NCBI GenBank assembly: GCA_041946755.1
Contig: JBHGBB010000037.1
Span: 1-23,212, forward strand
Direction of reading: 5' to 3'
Length of the DNA: 23,212 nt
Source of the DNA: JBHGBB01 sp041946755
Lineage (GTDB): Bacteria > UBP4 > UBA4092 > JAOAEQ01
This document shows, in pieces, positions 1 to 7,125 of the stretch. Each line of letters starts with the position of its first letter. Position 1 is the first letter of the stretch. The notes beneath the pieces were generated by a model. The model ran no database searches. It was not told the DNA's origin and worked only from the letters and a program-made list of their open reading frames with translations. The position numbers and the translations under genes were made by a program.

Positions 1-26
1 TGTTCGTTTTTTGATTTTTTATATTT

Positions 27-1001
27 ATGAATGATGACATTTTATTATCAGTTAAAGATATAAAGAAATACTTCCCGGTTACCCAGGGGGTATTTTCCAA
101 GACCGTCGGTCAAGTGAAAGCGGTGGATGGCGTTTCATTTTCGATGCAAGCCGGAGAAACGCTCGGTCTAGTCGGTGAATCTGGTTGCGGGAAAACTACA
201 CTTGGGAGAGTTATCCTACAACTTATTCGAGCAACTGAAGGTGAAATCCAGTTTCAAGATTCACCGAATCTGGTTACCTTATCGAATCATGCGATTCGGT
301 TATACCGCCGGAAGATGCAGATGATTTTCCAAGACCCATTCTCATCCTTAAATCCGAGAATGACTATCGGAAGCATTGTTGGAGAAGGATTGACCGTATA
401 TAATCTAGCGAAAGGAAAAAAGAAGCAGGACCGGATCGCGGAATTACTAGAAGCGGTAGGTATCAATCCCGACCATATGTATCGATATCCGCATGAATTT
501 TCCGGCGGGCAGCGGCAGCGGATTGGTATCGCCCGGGCGTTAGCAGTCGAACCCGAACTGATTATCGCTGATGAACCGGTTTCATCGCTGGATGTTTCGA
601 TTCAAGCGCAGATTATTAATCTATTACAGGATTTACAAGCGCAGTTTAACTTGAGTTATCTATTAATCGCCCATGATTTAGCGGTGGTTAAACATGTCAG
701 CGACCGGGTGGTAGTAATGTATCTGGGGAAAGTAGCTGAGATAACTACTAAAGCGGAGTTATATAATACCCCGTTGCATCCTTATACGAAATGCCTATTA
801 TCAGCAGTACCGATACCCGACCCGAAAGTTAAAGTTAACCGCATCCCATTAAAAGGCGATGTTCCCAGCCCGATCAATATTCCTACCGGCTGCCGGTTCC
901 ATACCCGATGCCCGATAGCTCAATTCCCGATTTGCAAAGAGCAGGAACCGGAATTATTAGAAAAACAGCCGAATCATTTCGCTGCTTGCCATTTCGCTTA
1001 A
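27..1001 (+). CDS. Oligopeptide/dipeptide ABC transporter ATP-binding subunit (OppF/DppF type)
   Basis: Cytoplasmic ATPase that would drive a peptide (or related solute) importer of the Opp/Dpp/nickel family. The 324-residue protein, normal for the family, shows Walker A GESGCGKTT (50-58), Q-loop FQDP (101-104), ABC signature SGGQRQ (159-164), Walker B LIIADE (178-183) and the switch His216. The C-terminal oligo_HPY extension begins at HPYTKCLL (251-258) and carries the usual cysteines (289, 295, 303, 321). The phrases KYFPVTQGVFSKTVGQVKAVDG and YLGKVAE are typical of the F-type rather than the D-type subunit. Its partner subunits would lie upstream, outside the window. There is no Shine-Dalgarno before the ATG, only a T-rich run, so the start could be coupled to an upstream gene. 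The substrate cannot be deduced from the ATPase. Confidence 0.93.
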   Translation: MNDDILLSVKDIKKYFPVTQGVFSKTVGQVKAVDGVSFSMQAGETLGLVGESGCGKTTLGRVILQLIRATEGEIQFQDSPNLVTLSNHAIRLYRRKMQMIFQDPFSSLNPRMTIGSIVGEGLTVYNLAKGKKKQDRIAELLEAVGINPDHMYRYPHEFSGGQRQRIGIARALAVEPELIIADEPVSSLDVSIQAQIINLLQDLQAQFNLSYLLIAHDLAVVKHVSDRVVVMYLGKVAEITTKAELYNTPLHPYTKCLLSAVPIPDPKVKVNRIPLKGDVPSPINIPTGCRFHTRCPIAQFPICKEQEPELLEKQPNHFAACHFA

Positions 1002-1040
1002 CCTTATTCTCTTTCAGACTCCCAGATGGTGTTGAGTTAA

Positions 1041-1245
1041 GGATCAGATTGGCAGCCTGCCAATTTGATTTTGGTATGGATTGGGATATAGGGATATCCG
1101 ATATCCCTATATCTCTCTTCGGAGTTCCATCGAGATAGGTATCTACACAAAAGGGTAAAAAAAGACAAAATAATATCAAATTGTCAATCTGCAAATCTGA
1201 TCCGGGAGTTGGGTTTTGACGAGGGATATCCGATATCCCTCGTCA
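1041..1245. repeat. Nested inverted-repeat block in the 1002-1351 intergenic region
   Basis: The 350-base gap holds no credible gene but three related repeat structures. First, 1041-1069 and 1175-1203 are imperfect inverted repeats of each other (25 of 29 bases match). Second, 1085-1097 and 1101-1113 form a perfect 13-bp stem with loop CCG. Third, 1217-1229 and 1233-1245 form another perfect 13-bp stem with loop CCG. The two hairpins share the core GGGATATCCGATATCCC, but their outer stem bases differ while still pairing. The first could help end transcription of the ABC gene, though no T-tract follows it. Confidence 0.75.
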
Positions 1246-1351
1246 TCACTCCACCCTCACCGCAGAATGTGGCTAAACCCGGTTATTTTGAATATGCTAT
1301 TGATTTTGTTAGAGTTAGATATAAAAACTAGAGATAAATAGGGGAAAAAGC

Positions 1352-2053
1352 CTATTGCGGTTTATTTTGCTGCCACCATTCCTGCCATTTAGCTTGGTCC
1401 TGCCCGAAGTTCTGGTTGGTAATTAGTTTCAACGATTTCGCTGCTTGTTCCCGGACAGTGGAATCTTTATCAGCGAGTACCGTAATCAATGGTTCAACTG
1501 CCTGCGGGTCTTTTATTTCTCCAAGTGCTCCAGCAGCGACCATCCGAATCCCACCGTTGGGGTCTTGGAGTGCACCTAGTAATGGATCAACCGCGCGTGC
1601 ATCCTTAATATGCCCTAATGCATTGAGTGCCTGCAACCGTACCGACATCTTCTCATCGTTTATAATCGCTATTAATGGGTCTACCGCCCGAGTATCTCCA
1701 ATAACACCCAATGATATTGCAGCATTAAATCGTATTTCCCAATTCTCATCTTTCAAGGTATTAATCAGCGGTTCTACCGCGCGAATATCTTTAGTATAAT
1801 AAAACACATGCGCCGCGTTTCGTCGTAGCTTCGGGTCCGAGCTTTGCAAATATCCGAGTAAGGCTTGAAAGGTCTGTTCATCTTTCATTTCGGTTAACTT
1901 CTGTATCGCTTCCTGCTGCTTATTCATATCCTTATCATTCAGTTGCTGCATTAATTGGTTAACATCCGGTTTTTTCGAACAACCGCTGAAAAGTAAACAT
2001 ACCGCGATAAACATAACTAATCCAACCCAAAATTTATTATGAGTATAAACCAT
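1352..2053 (-). CDS. HEAT-repeat (PBS-lyase-like) lipoprotein
   Basis: Predicted membrane-anchored lipoprotein of 233 residues made almost entirely of HEAT repeats. The N-terminus has a signal peptide (hydrophobic 8-22) ending in a lipobox LFSGC with Cys25 as the lipidated residue. From about residue 45 to 220 there are roughly five repeats of about 31 residues, each built on the pattern RAVDPLI..L.D....R..AA.ALG.IGD, typical of the bilin-lyase/PBS HEAT family. Such repeats form an alpha-solenoid that binds other proteins; no catalytic motif is present. The start is supported by a GGAGA Shine-Dalgarno (complement of 2059-2063) six bases before the ATG. A possible -10 (TATAGT on the minus strand, 2076-2081) lies just upstream. 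The gene is divergent from the alkD-like gene and its binding partner is unknown. Confidence 0.88.
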   Translation of the reverse strand: MVYTHNKFWVGLVMFIAVCLLFSGCSKKPDVNQLMQQLNDKDMNKQQEAIQKLTEMKDEQTFQALLGYLQSSDPKLRRNAAHVFYYTKDIRAVEPLINTLKDENWEIRFNAAISLGVIGDTRAVDPLIAIINDEKMSVRLQALNALGHIKDARAVDPLLGALQDPNGGIRMVAAGALGEIKDPQAVEPLITVLADKDSTVREQAAKSLKLITNQNFGQDQAKWQEWWQQNKPQ

Positions 2054-2169
2054 AGTTTTCTCCTATTCTTTTTCTACTATAGACGATGCAATCGGAGAAA
2101 AGGTTTATATCCTGCATCCGTCTATTGGACAATTTTCGACTTACTATTTCTTATTAACGATTCCTAGGG

Positions 2170-2175
2170 TATAAT
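2170..2175 (+). promoter_or_regulatory. -10 box placed for a leaderless transcript of the alkD-like gene
   Basis: A perfect TATAAT ends seven bases before the ATG at 2183. A start site about seven bases downstream of a -10 would fall on or next to that ATG, and no Shine-Dalgarno exists. No good -35 hexamer is visible at the usual distance, so this rests on the -10 alone. Confidence 0.5.
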
Positions 2176-2182
2176 AGAGTTT

Positions 2183-2863
2183 ATGCTATATCGAGAAATT
2201 ATCCATAAACTTAAAAAATTATCTAATCCGGAATCGGTTGCCGGGATGCAGCGGTTTGGCATTCAATCGAAACACATGCTCGGAATATCTATGCCGACCT
2301 TACGCGCGTTAGCGAAAGACCTCGGTGAAAACCATAAACTTGCATTGCAATTATGGAACTCCGGGATTCACGACGCCCAGATTCTCGCCACGATGGTCGA
2401 TATCCCCGAATTGGTTACCGAAAAGCAGATGGAACAATGGGTTATCGAGTTCGATTCCTGGGCAATTTGCGACCAATGCTGTAATAATCTATTTTATAAA
2501 ACTCCTTTTGCGTATCGGAAAGCGGTTAAATGGAGCAAGAGAAAAGAAGAATATGTAAAACGCGCTGGATTCGTTCTCATGGCGGTGTTAGCGGTACATG
2601 ACCAAGATGCCACTGATAAACAATTTCTCTCTTTTTTACCAATTATCAAACGGGAATCAGGCGACCCCCGGAATTTCGTTAAGAAAGCGGTTAACTGGGC
2701 ATTGCGGCAAATCGGGAAAAGGAATAGAATATTGAATCAAGCGGCAATTGATGCTGCTTGCCAGATTCAGCAGTTGGATTCGAAACCGGCTAGATGGATT
2801 GCCGCGGATGCGCTGAGAGAATTAACTAACGCTAACCTAAAAACCAAAAAACAGAAAAACTAA
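2183..2863 (+). CDS. DNA alkylation repair protein, AlkD-like (HEAT-like fold)
   Basis: Member of the DNA_alkylation (AlkC/AlkD) family of DNA glycosylases, which remove N3- and N7-alkylated purines with a HEAT-like alpha-solenoid. The 226-residue length is normal. Family landmarks are the N-terminal GISMPTLRALAKDLG (34-48), FDSWAICDQ (90-98), YVKRAGFVLMA (124-134), DPRNFVKKAVNWALRQIGKRN (161-181) and RWIAADALREL (204-214). Trp93, Asp97, Arg127 and Trp172 fall where the B. cereus AlkD pocket residues (Trp109, Asp113, Arg148, Trp187) would be expected. That placement is from memory of the motif, not an alignment. The C-terminus ends in a short Lys-rich tail. There is no Shine-Dalgarno; see the -10 entry for the leaderless reading. 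Closely related family members exist whose glycosylase activity has not been shown. Confidence 0.88.
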   Translation: MLYREIIHKLKKLSNPESVAGMQRFGIQSKHMLGISMPTLRALAKDLGENHKLALQLWNSGIHDAQILATMVDIPELVTEKQMEQWVIEFDSWAICDQCCNNLFYKTPFAYRKAVKWSKRKEEYVKRAGFVLMAVLAVHDQDATDKQFLSFLPIIKRESGDPRNFVKKAVNWALRQIGKRNRILNQAAIDAACQIQQLDSKPARWIAADALRELTNANLKTKKQKN

Positions 2864-2910
2864 AAAACAACGATATTCATACGTACTTCCCATAAAAAGA
2901 GGTGATTCTT

Positions 2911-3486
2911 ATGCGAAAACCATATAAAGTTTTATTTTTATTAAGTATACTCCTAGCTTTTTCCGGGTGCATCGTCGCTTCATTAAATCCGCTCTATGAC
3001 TCGGATAAAGAGCTGGTATCCAACCCGGCACTGGTCGGTACCTGGGCGAGTGATGATAAAGAGACGTTCACTTTCGTTGAAAACGGCCAGAATCAATATG
3101 AATGCACCATAACTTCCGATAGTATCTCTAATAATTTTGACGTACATCTGGTAAAACTGGGAAAGTATCAGTTCCTGGATTTATATCCAAAAGAGTTGGA
3201 TGAAAAACAGATGGCGATGAATCTCTATTATCGGATGCATACTGTTCCGGTACATAGTTTCTCCAAGATATCGATTAAAAACGACCGGCTCTATGTATCA
3301 ATGCTGAATCTGGATTGGACGAAAAAGCTGATTGAACAAAAGAAAATCAAGATTCCTTATACCGAATCGAATGGAATCATTGTTCTTACCGGACCTAGTA
3401 AGCAACTCCAGAAATTTGTTTTACAATATGCCGATGATACCGAAGCGTTTGAGATACCGACTGACGGGATGAAACGGATTAAATAA
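2911..3486 (+). CDS. Small predicted lipoprotein with a lipocalin-like opening (function unknown)
   Basis: A 191-residue exported protein. Residues 1-19 form a signal peptide and the lipobox AFSGC gives Cys20 as the lipid-modified residue. After it comes SLNPLYDSDKELVSNPALVGTW, an opening seen in many uncharacterised bacterial lipoproteins, where VGTW looks like the first strand of a lipocalin-type beta-barrel. The rest (TFTFVENGQNQYECTI, then alternating hydrophobic strands) fits an all-beta fold, but I recognise no specific family or active site. The start is set by a strong AGAGGTG Shine-Dalgarno ending six bases before ATG 2911. An in-frame GTG at 2902 lies inside that Shine-Dalgarno and is unlikely to be used. 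It stands alone, 47 bases after the alkD-like gene. Confidence 0.8.
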   Translation: MRKPYKVLFLLSILLAFSGCIVASLNPLYDSDKELVSNPALVGTWASDDKETFTFVENGQNQYECTITSDSISNNFDVHLVKLGKYQFLDLYPKELDEKQMAMNLYYRMHTVPVHSFSKISIKNDRLYVSMLNLDWTKKLIEQKKIKIPYTESNGIIVLTGPSKQLQKFVLQYADDTEAFEIPTDGMKRIK

Positions 3487-3493
3487 CTATTTT

Positions 3494-3564
3494 GCCACAG
3501 AGACACGGAGACACAGAGAAAGCTATTATAAAATATATTACTCAGTGATTCCGTGACTCTGTAC
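3494..3564. repeat. CACAGAG-type interspersed inverted repeat
   Basis: Position 3494-3518 reads as a purine-rich CACAGAG/CACGGAG triplet repeat. Positions 3541-3564 are its imperfect reverse complement (18 of 24 bases pair), separated by a 22-base AT-rich loop. Repeats of this CACAGAG type are, from memory, common in intergenic DNA of many uncultured bacteria. A related half-copy occurs at 20183-20199. It fills the gap between the lipoprotein and the URO-D gene. Confidence 0.65.
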
Positions 3565-3584
3565 CATTATTATTTCTTAACCCT

Positions 3585-4688
3585 ATGGAGATAAAAAACC
3601 TGCCAGTAGGAAAACCTAAACCAAATTCCAAGGAGTTTATCGACATTCTCCGGGGTAAAAGTAAATCGGTTCGAGTCCCTTTAGTTGAATATCTGGTTGA
3701 TGATGTTTTAATGAAACCGATTGTTACCAAGATGCTCAATCGGCAATGGATAGCTGATCTCGGAACACCGGATTCGCAACAAGCCAATCTGGATAATTTC
3801 ATTCAATTCTGGTACCGGATGGGCTACGATTTCGTTCGCTTCGAATGCGGGTTACCATTCCCAGTACATCAGGTTATGGCTGAGGATACTACGCTTGGCC
3901 AGAATAGACAGCGGGCGTGGTCTGATGAACATCAGGGAAGTATCACCTCCTGGTCAGAGTTCGAATCCTACCCTTGGCCCAAAGTAGAAGAGTATGATTT
4001 CTCTCCTTTCGAATATCTGAATTCCCATCTGCCTGAAGGGATGGGGCTGATGACCTGCCATGCCGGCGGAATATATGAACATCTTTCGATGTTGATGTCG
4101 TATGAAGGACTATGTCTTGCGCTGTATGATAATCCGAAATTGGTTAAAGCGATATCCGATAAAGTCGGCAGGCTAATGGAACAGTTTTATCAACATCTGC
4201 TAGATTTGGATAAGGTTATCGCTATTTTCCCTGGAGATGATATGGGATTTAAATCCGGGACCTTAATTTCACCTTTGGATTTAAAGAAATATGTTCTCCC
4301 CTGGCATAAGAAATTCGCCGCGATGGCGCATCGGAAAGGTATCCCATATTTTCTCCATTCTTGCGGTAACCTGGAATCAATTATGAATGAGCTAATAACT
4401 AACGTTAAAATCGATGGAAAACATTCGTTTGAAGATGCCATTATTCCGATTCAAGAATTCCAGCAGAAATATGGAGATCGGATTGCAGTGCTTGGTGGGA
4501 TGGATATTAATATTCTCAGCGCATCGCCCCCTGATGAAATCAGAACGAAAACCCGGGAATTGATCGAAACCTGCGGGAAATCAGGCCAGTTTGCCCTCGG
4601 TTCCGGAAACTCGATTCCGAGCTATATTCCATTAGCGAATTATCTCGCTATGGTTGATGAAACCATAGCTTGTTTTACATTAAAATAA
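3585..4688 (+). CDS. Uroporphyrinogen decarboxylase (URO-D) superfamily protein, MtaA/CmuA-like
   Basis: A 367-residue TIM-barrel protein of the URO-D superfamily. This branch resembles corrinoid-dependent methyltransferases (MtaA/CmuA) more than haem-pathway HemE. Visible landmarks are the N-terminal RVPLVEYLVDD (30-40), MTCHAGGIYE (156-165), FPGDDMGFKSGTLISP (215-230), FLHSCGN (256-262), GGMDIN (304-309) and LGSGNSIPSYIPLANYLAM (338-356). His258 and Cys260 match the H-x-C zinc ligands of MtaA-type enzymes. The third cysteine ligand expected near GxGC is Asn342 here (GSGN). That weakens a methyl-transfer assignment, although the GSGNSIP form is itself a recurring subfamily signature. The Arg pocket for porphyrin substrate in true HemE is not evident. 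No corrinoid protein is nearby, so the substrate is unknown. There is no Shine-Dalgarno before the ATG. Confidence 0.85.
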   Translation: MEIKNLPVGKPKPNSKEFIDILRGKSKSVRVPLVEYLVDDVLMKPIVTKMLNRQWIADLGTPDSQQANLDNFIQFWYRMGYDFVRFECGLPFPVHQVMAEDTTLGQNRQRAWSDEHQGSITSWSEFESYPWPKVEEYDFSPFEYLNSHLPEGMGLMTCHAGGIYEHLSMLMSYEGLCLALYDNPKLVKAISDKVGRLMEQFYQHLLDLDKVIAIFPGDDMGFKSGTLISPLDLKKYVLPWHKKFAAMAHRKGIPYFLHSCGNLESIMNELITNVKIDGKHSFEDAIIPIQEFQQKYGDRIAVLGGMDINILSASPPDEIRTKTRELIETCGKSGQFALGSGNSIPSYIPLANYLAMVDETIACFTLK

Positions 4689-4743
4689 TATTAAATGAAC
4701 GGTTGATTTATTAATACCCCTCATTCCGATTTCATTAGGTTAT

Positions 4744-4773
4744 TTCAATATCTACCCAGTTGTGTGTTATAAT
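4744..4773 (+). promoter_or_regulatory. Putative sigma-70-type promoter of the membrane-protein array
   Basis: An extended -10 (TGTTATAAT, hexamer at 4768-4773) is preceded by TTCAAT (4744-4749) with an 18-base spacer. It would start RNA near 4780, about 60 bases before the first array gene. The leader contains a small stem, CAGAG...CTCTG (4777-4793). A second TATACT at 4824-4829 could start an almost leaderless message. Confidence 0.5.
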
Positions 4774-4839
4774 TCCCAGAGTCAATATCTCTGATAATAT
4801 TAATCTTATTTCTTATTATTTTATATACTTGGAATAACT

Positions 4840-5187
4840 ATGGAAGGTCGACGATCACCTGCTATCGCTCGGATATTAAGCATCATTCCCGGACTCGGGC
4901 ATATCTATGCCGGAGCCTATCCTACCGGCATAATTTGGCTGGTTATTGGTCAGGCTATCCTGTCTCTACTTTACATCAAACATACTAATATAAAAATCGC
5001 CGGGACCGACAATTTATATATCATTTCCGCTTATATCTTAATGGTGGTCTGGTGCATGATTCAGTCATCGCGGTTTGCCGCTGAACGAAACGCTCAAAAA
5101 GCCAGCCAAGCGTTTTTCGAATCCCGGAAGTATGCCGATGATCAAAAACGAGTCGAAGAGATGAAAAAAATGCTGGGAGAGAAATAA
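4840..5187 (+). CDS. Tandem-array small membrane protein, copy 1 of 7
   Basis: First of seven adjacent paralogues. The 115-residue protein begins RRSPAIARILSIIPGLGHIYAG (4-25), the array's defining block. An amphipathic, Arg-containing N-terminus is followed by PGLGHxYAG, then TM1 (about 27-46) and TM2 (about 57-75, containing WCM). A charged, probably cytoplasmic helical tail follows (78-115, rich in Lys/Glu/Gln/Ala). The PGLGHxYxG turn leading into a hydrophobic helix resembles the PGLGQxYNG motif of TM2-like/DUF5683-like small membrane proteins, but I cannot assign a family. This copy lacks the MNLGFG opening of copies 2, 5, 6 and 7. It is the first gene after a promoter-like sequence and the next copy starts 31 bases after it. 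Function unknown. Confidence 0.8.
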   Translation: MEGRRSPAIARILSIIPGLGHIYAGAYPTGIIWLVIGQAILSLLYIKHTNIKIAGTDNLYIISAYILMVVWCMIQSSRFAAERNAQKASQAFFESRKYADDQKRVEEMKKMLGEK

Positions 5188-5218
5188 CTGACATCAAATA
5201 GTACCTTCTGAAAATATC

Positions 5219-5551
5219 ATGAATCTTGGATTTGGTTACCATCGAAAGGCACCGGAACTTGCCCGATTATTAAGCATTATACCGGGATTAGGACACCTGT
5301 ATATAAAAGATTATTTCGGTGGGTTTATCTGGTTTATTATCTCTCTGATAATAATATCCCTAAACATTTTTATACCGCACCTTATTTTTCTGATTTGCTA
5401 TATCATGCTTGTGATTCGGATTATACCAGAAGCATCGAAAAAAGCAGCGGAATATAATGCACGGAAATCGATGCAAGAAGAGTTTTCTGCTGAAAAGAAA
5501 ACAAAAGATAAAGTGTTTGATCTAATTAAAAAAGAGAAACTGATAAAATGA
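5219..5551 (+). CDS. Tandem-array small membrane protein, copy 2 of 7
   Basis: A 110-residue paralogue opening MNLGFGYHRKAPELARLLSI with PGLGHLYIKDY (22-32). The two hydrophobic helices (about 34-51 and 53-68) are nearly contiguous, so the loop between them is shorter than in copy 1. The tail reads EASKKAAEYNARKSMQEEF and then a Lys-rich stretch to the end. The start is fixed by the MNLGFG opening, which recurs in copies 5 and 6 (MDLGFG in copy 7). No Shine-Dalgarno is visible. The Ala-Gly after PGLGHxY in most copies is Ile-Lys here, a sign of divergence. Function unknown. Confidence 0.8.
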   Translation: MNLGFGYHRKAPELARLLSIIPGLGHLYIKDYFGGFIWFIISLIIISLNIFIPHLIFLICYIMLVIRIIPEASKKAAEYNARKSMQEEFSAEKKTKDKVFDLIKKEKLIK

Positions 5552-5596
5552 ACCAAGATTTATTCCGGTTATAATTTCCGGAAAACATTCTTTCTA

Positions 5597-5914
5597 ATGG
5601 ACCCCAGAAAAAAATATCCCGAATTAGCCGGATTCTTAAGTTTACTACCTGGATTAGGACATATGTACGCGCAAGCTTATATTACCGGATTAATCTGGCT
5701 AGTTATTTCAGCGGTAATTATTTTCTTAATAATATATATCTTTCCCATTCTTTTCTTGATTTGCTATATTATATTGATCTTGAAATGTATTCCCGAAGCA
5801 ATTACTCTAACCGCAGAGCATAATGCTCGAATCGATTTGCATCGGCGGTTTGCCATAGATAAAAAAACCGAACAGGAACTTAAAAGAATCCAGGATGAAT
5901 TTAAGCAGGACTGA
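5597..5914 (+). CDS. Tandem-array small membrane protein, copy 3 of 7
   Basis: Shortest copy (105 residues), opening MDPRKKYPELAGFLSLLPGLGHMYAQAY. Relative to the consensus RKSPxxAR, the Ser is Tyr and the conserved Arg after Ala is Gly. TM1 (about 29-46) and TM2 (about 49-65) are again closely spaced, and the tail contains EAITLTAEHNARIDLHRRF. It is most like copy 2 (shared LICYI and IPEA at the end of TM2), which suggests a local duplication of those two. A TATAAT at 5570-5575 lies in the 45-base gap before it, but no matching -35 was found. Function unknown. Confidence 0.78.
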   Translation: MDPRKKYPELAGFLSLLPGLGHMYAQAYITGLIWLVISAVIIFLIIYIFPILFLICYIILILKCIPEAITLTAEHNARIDLHRRFAIDKKTEQELKRIQDEFKQD

Positions 5915-5951
5915 TTTTGAACATAAAAAACAATCGGTTTTTATAAATATA

Positions 5952-6284
5952 ATGCCTATTTCGAGAAGAAAATCGCCGGTTTTAGCCCGGTTATTAAGCC
6001 TTATTCCCGGACTGGGACATGTATATGCCGGTGCGGTTGTTTCCGGTATACTCTGGCTGATATGCTCCGGAATTGTTTTTTATATCGGTTGGTATCTGTT
6101 GAAAATATTGTTTTGGTTCTTATTACTCTTTATCATGTTTATTTATGCGCCGCTTGTTTCATACTGCGCTAATAGCGCGGCAACAATCTGTACCGATTTA
6201 AATGTGCGGAAAGCTATGGTAGAAGAATTAAGAGCGGCAAAAAAGACCAGAGAAAAAATCGCAGGATATAAAGATAATCAATAA
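5952..6284 (+). CDS. Tandem-array small membrane protein, copy 4 of 7
   Basis: A 110-residue paralogue opening MPISRRKSPVLARLLSLIPGLGHVYAG. An upstream in-frame ATG at 5895 overlaps the end of copy 3 and would add 19 polar residues absent from every other copy. I therefore prefer ATG 5952, which places RRKSP at the same distance from the N-terminus as in its siblings. TM1 spans about 30-48. The second hydrophobic segment is longer than in other copies (about 50-70, LKILFWFLLLFIMFIYAPLV) and ends at a Cys (YCANSAAT) rather than the usual WC. The tail is NVRKAMVEELRAAKKTREK. It ends eight bases before copy 5, the tightest junction in the array. Function unknown. Confidence 0.78.
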   Translation: MPISRRKSPVLARLLSLIPGLGHVYAGAVVSGILWLICSGIVFYIGWYLLKILFWFLLLFIMFIYAPLVSYCANSAATICTDLNVRKAMVEELRAAKKTREKIAGYKDNQ

Positions 6285-6292
6285 TTTACTTT

Positions 6293-6667
6293 ATGAATCT
6301 AGGATTCGGTCCTGGAAGAAAATCACCTACCATCGCGCGGGTATTGAGTTTAATTATTCCCGGCTTAGGCCATTTTTATGCCGGAGAATATCTTGCCGGG
6401 ATAATCTGGCTGGTAATCGCGTTTCCTCTAATGTTTATGCTAGGCATCCCGCAAATGTTTTTCTATGGCCTTATAGCATTTCGACCGATCCCGTTATTTT
6501 TTGTCGGATATATCATCTATGTTGTCTGGTGTTCTCATGATGCCTCAAAAACCGTTGCCGAACAAAATGGCCGGCTAGCGGCACAGGAACAGATCGCTGC
6601 CAAGAAAAAAGATAAAGAAGAATTCGAACGACTGAAAGAAGAAGCCCGGAAAAATATCTATCAATAA
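6293..6667 (+). CDS. Tandem-array small membrane protein, copy 5 of 7
   Basis: A 124-residue paralogue with the fullest consensus start, MNLGFGPGRKSPTIARVLSL. One residue is inserted before the core turn (LIIPGLGHFYAG). TM1 covers about 35-51 and TM2 about 66-80. The linker between them (GIPQMFFYGLIAFRPIP) is longer than in copies 2-4. TM2 ends YVVWCSHDASKTVAEQNGRLAAQEQ, where the W-C-S-x-D-A-S pattern is shared with copy 7. The C-terminus EEFERLKEEARKNI is a predicted charged helix also matched in copies 6 and 7. Copies 5-7 therefore form the youngest-looking subgroup. Function unknown. Confidence 0.82.
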   Translation: MNLGFGPGRKSPTIARVLSLIIPGLGHFYAGEYLAGIIWLVIAFPLMFMLGIPQMFFYGLIAFRPIPLFFVGYIIYVVWCSHDASKTVAEQNGRLAAQEQIAAKKKDKEEFERLKEEARKNIYQ

Positions 6668-6719
6668 AAGGTTCGGTCGAATTTCATCAGTCTCATTTGA
6701 TATTAGAATCTCGTTTAAT

Positions 6720-7109
6720 ATGAATCTTGGTTTCGGTCCCGGCCGAAAATCGCCTACATTAGCCCGATGGTTTAGCATTGTTCCTGGCTTGGGTCATATC
6801 TATGTAGGTGCATATCTTTCGGGTACTATTTGGCTGTTCATTGCATTGTTCTTGCTCTTATCTATTAGTTTTGGGTATATAGATTTATATGCTGTTGGAT
6901 CGGGCAGAACAATAGTTATTGGTTATTATATATATATGATACTGTGGTGTTGTATGCGTGCCGGACAATTAGCTGTTGAAAAGAATCAGCAGCTAGCGAA
7001 CCAGGAGCATTTTAAGCGGCAGAAGGAAACCGATGAACAAGATAAACAACAAGCAATTCAAACTGAACGATTAAAGGAAGAAGCGGTTAATCGATTGCAT
7101 CAACAATAA
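6720..7109 (+). CDS. Tandem-array small membrane protein, copy 6 of 7
   Basis: A 129-residue paralogue opening MNLGFGPGRKSPTLARWFSI, then VPGLGHIYVGAY. TM1 is about 34-52 and TM2 about 66-81, ending MILWCCMRAGQLAVEKNQQLANQEHF. The C-terminal tail is the longest in the array and very rich in Gln, Lys and Glu, ending RLKEEAVNRLHQQ, likely a coiled coil. There is no Shine-Dalgarno; an AT-rich 52-base gap precedes it. Close in opening and tail to copies 5 and 7. Function unknown. Confidence 0.82.
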   Translation: MNLGFGPGRKSPTLARWFSIVPGLGHIYVGAYLSGTIWLFIALFLLLSISFGYIDLYAVGSGRTIVIGYYIYMILWCCMRAGQLAVEKNQQLANQEHFKRQKETDEQDKQQAIQTERLKEEAVNRLHQQ

Positions 7110-7125
7110 ATACAGGTATAGTATT

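Noticed and set aside
883..1194. Overlapping open frames on both strands at the end of the ABC gene
   Set aside because: They run through the ABC C-terminus and the palindromic block, so their length comes from repeat DNA. No Shine-Dalgarno or recognisable protein pattern is present.
5895..5951. Upstream start for array copy 4 overlapping the end of copy 3
   Set aside because: It would add a polar 19-residue leader found in no other copy; ATG 5952 aligns with the start of the siblings.
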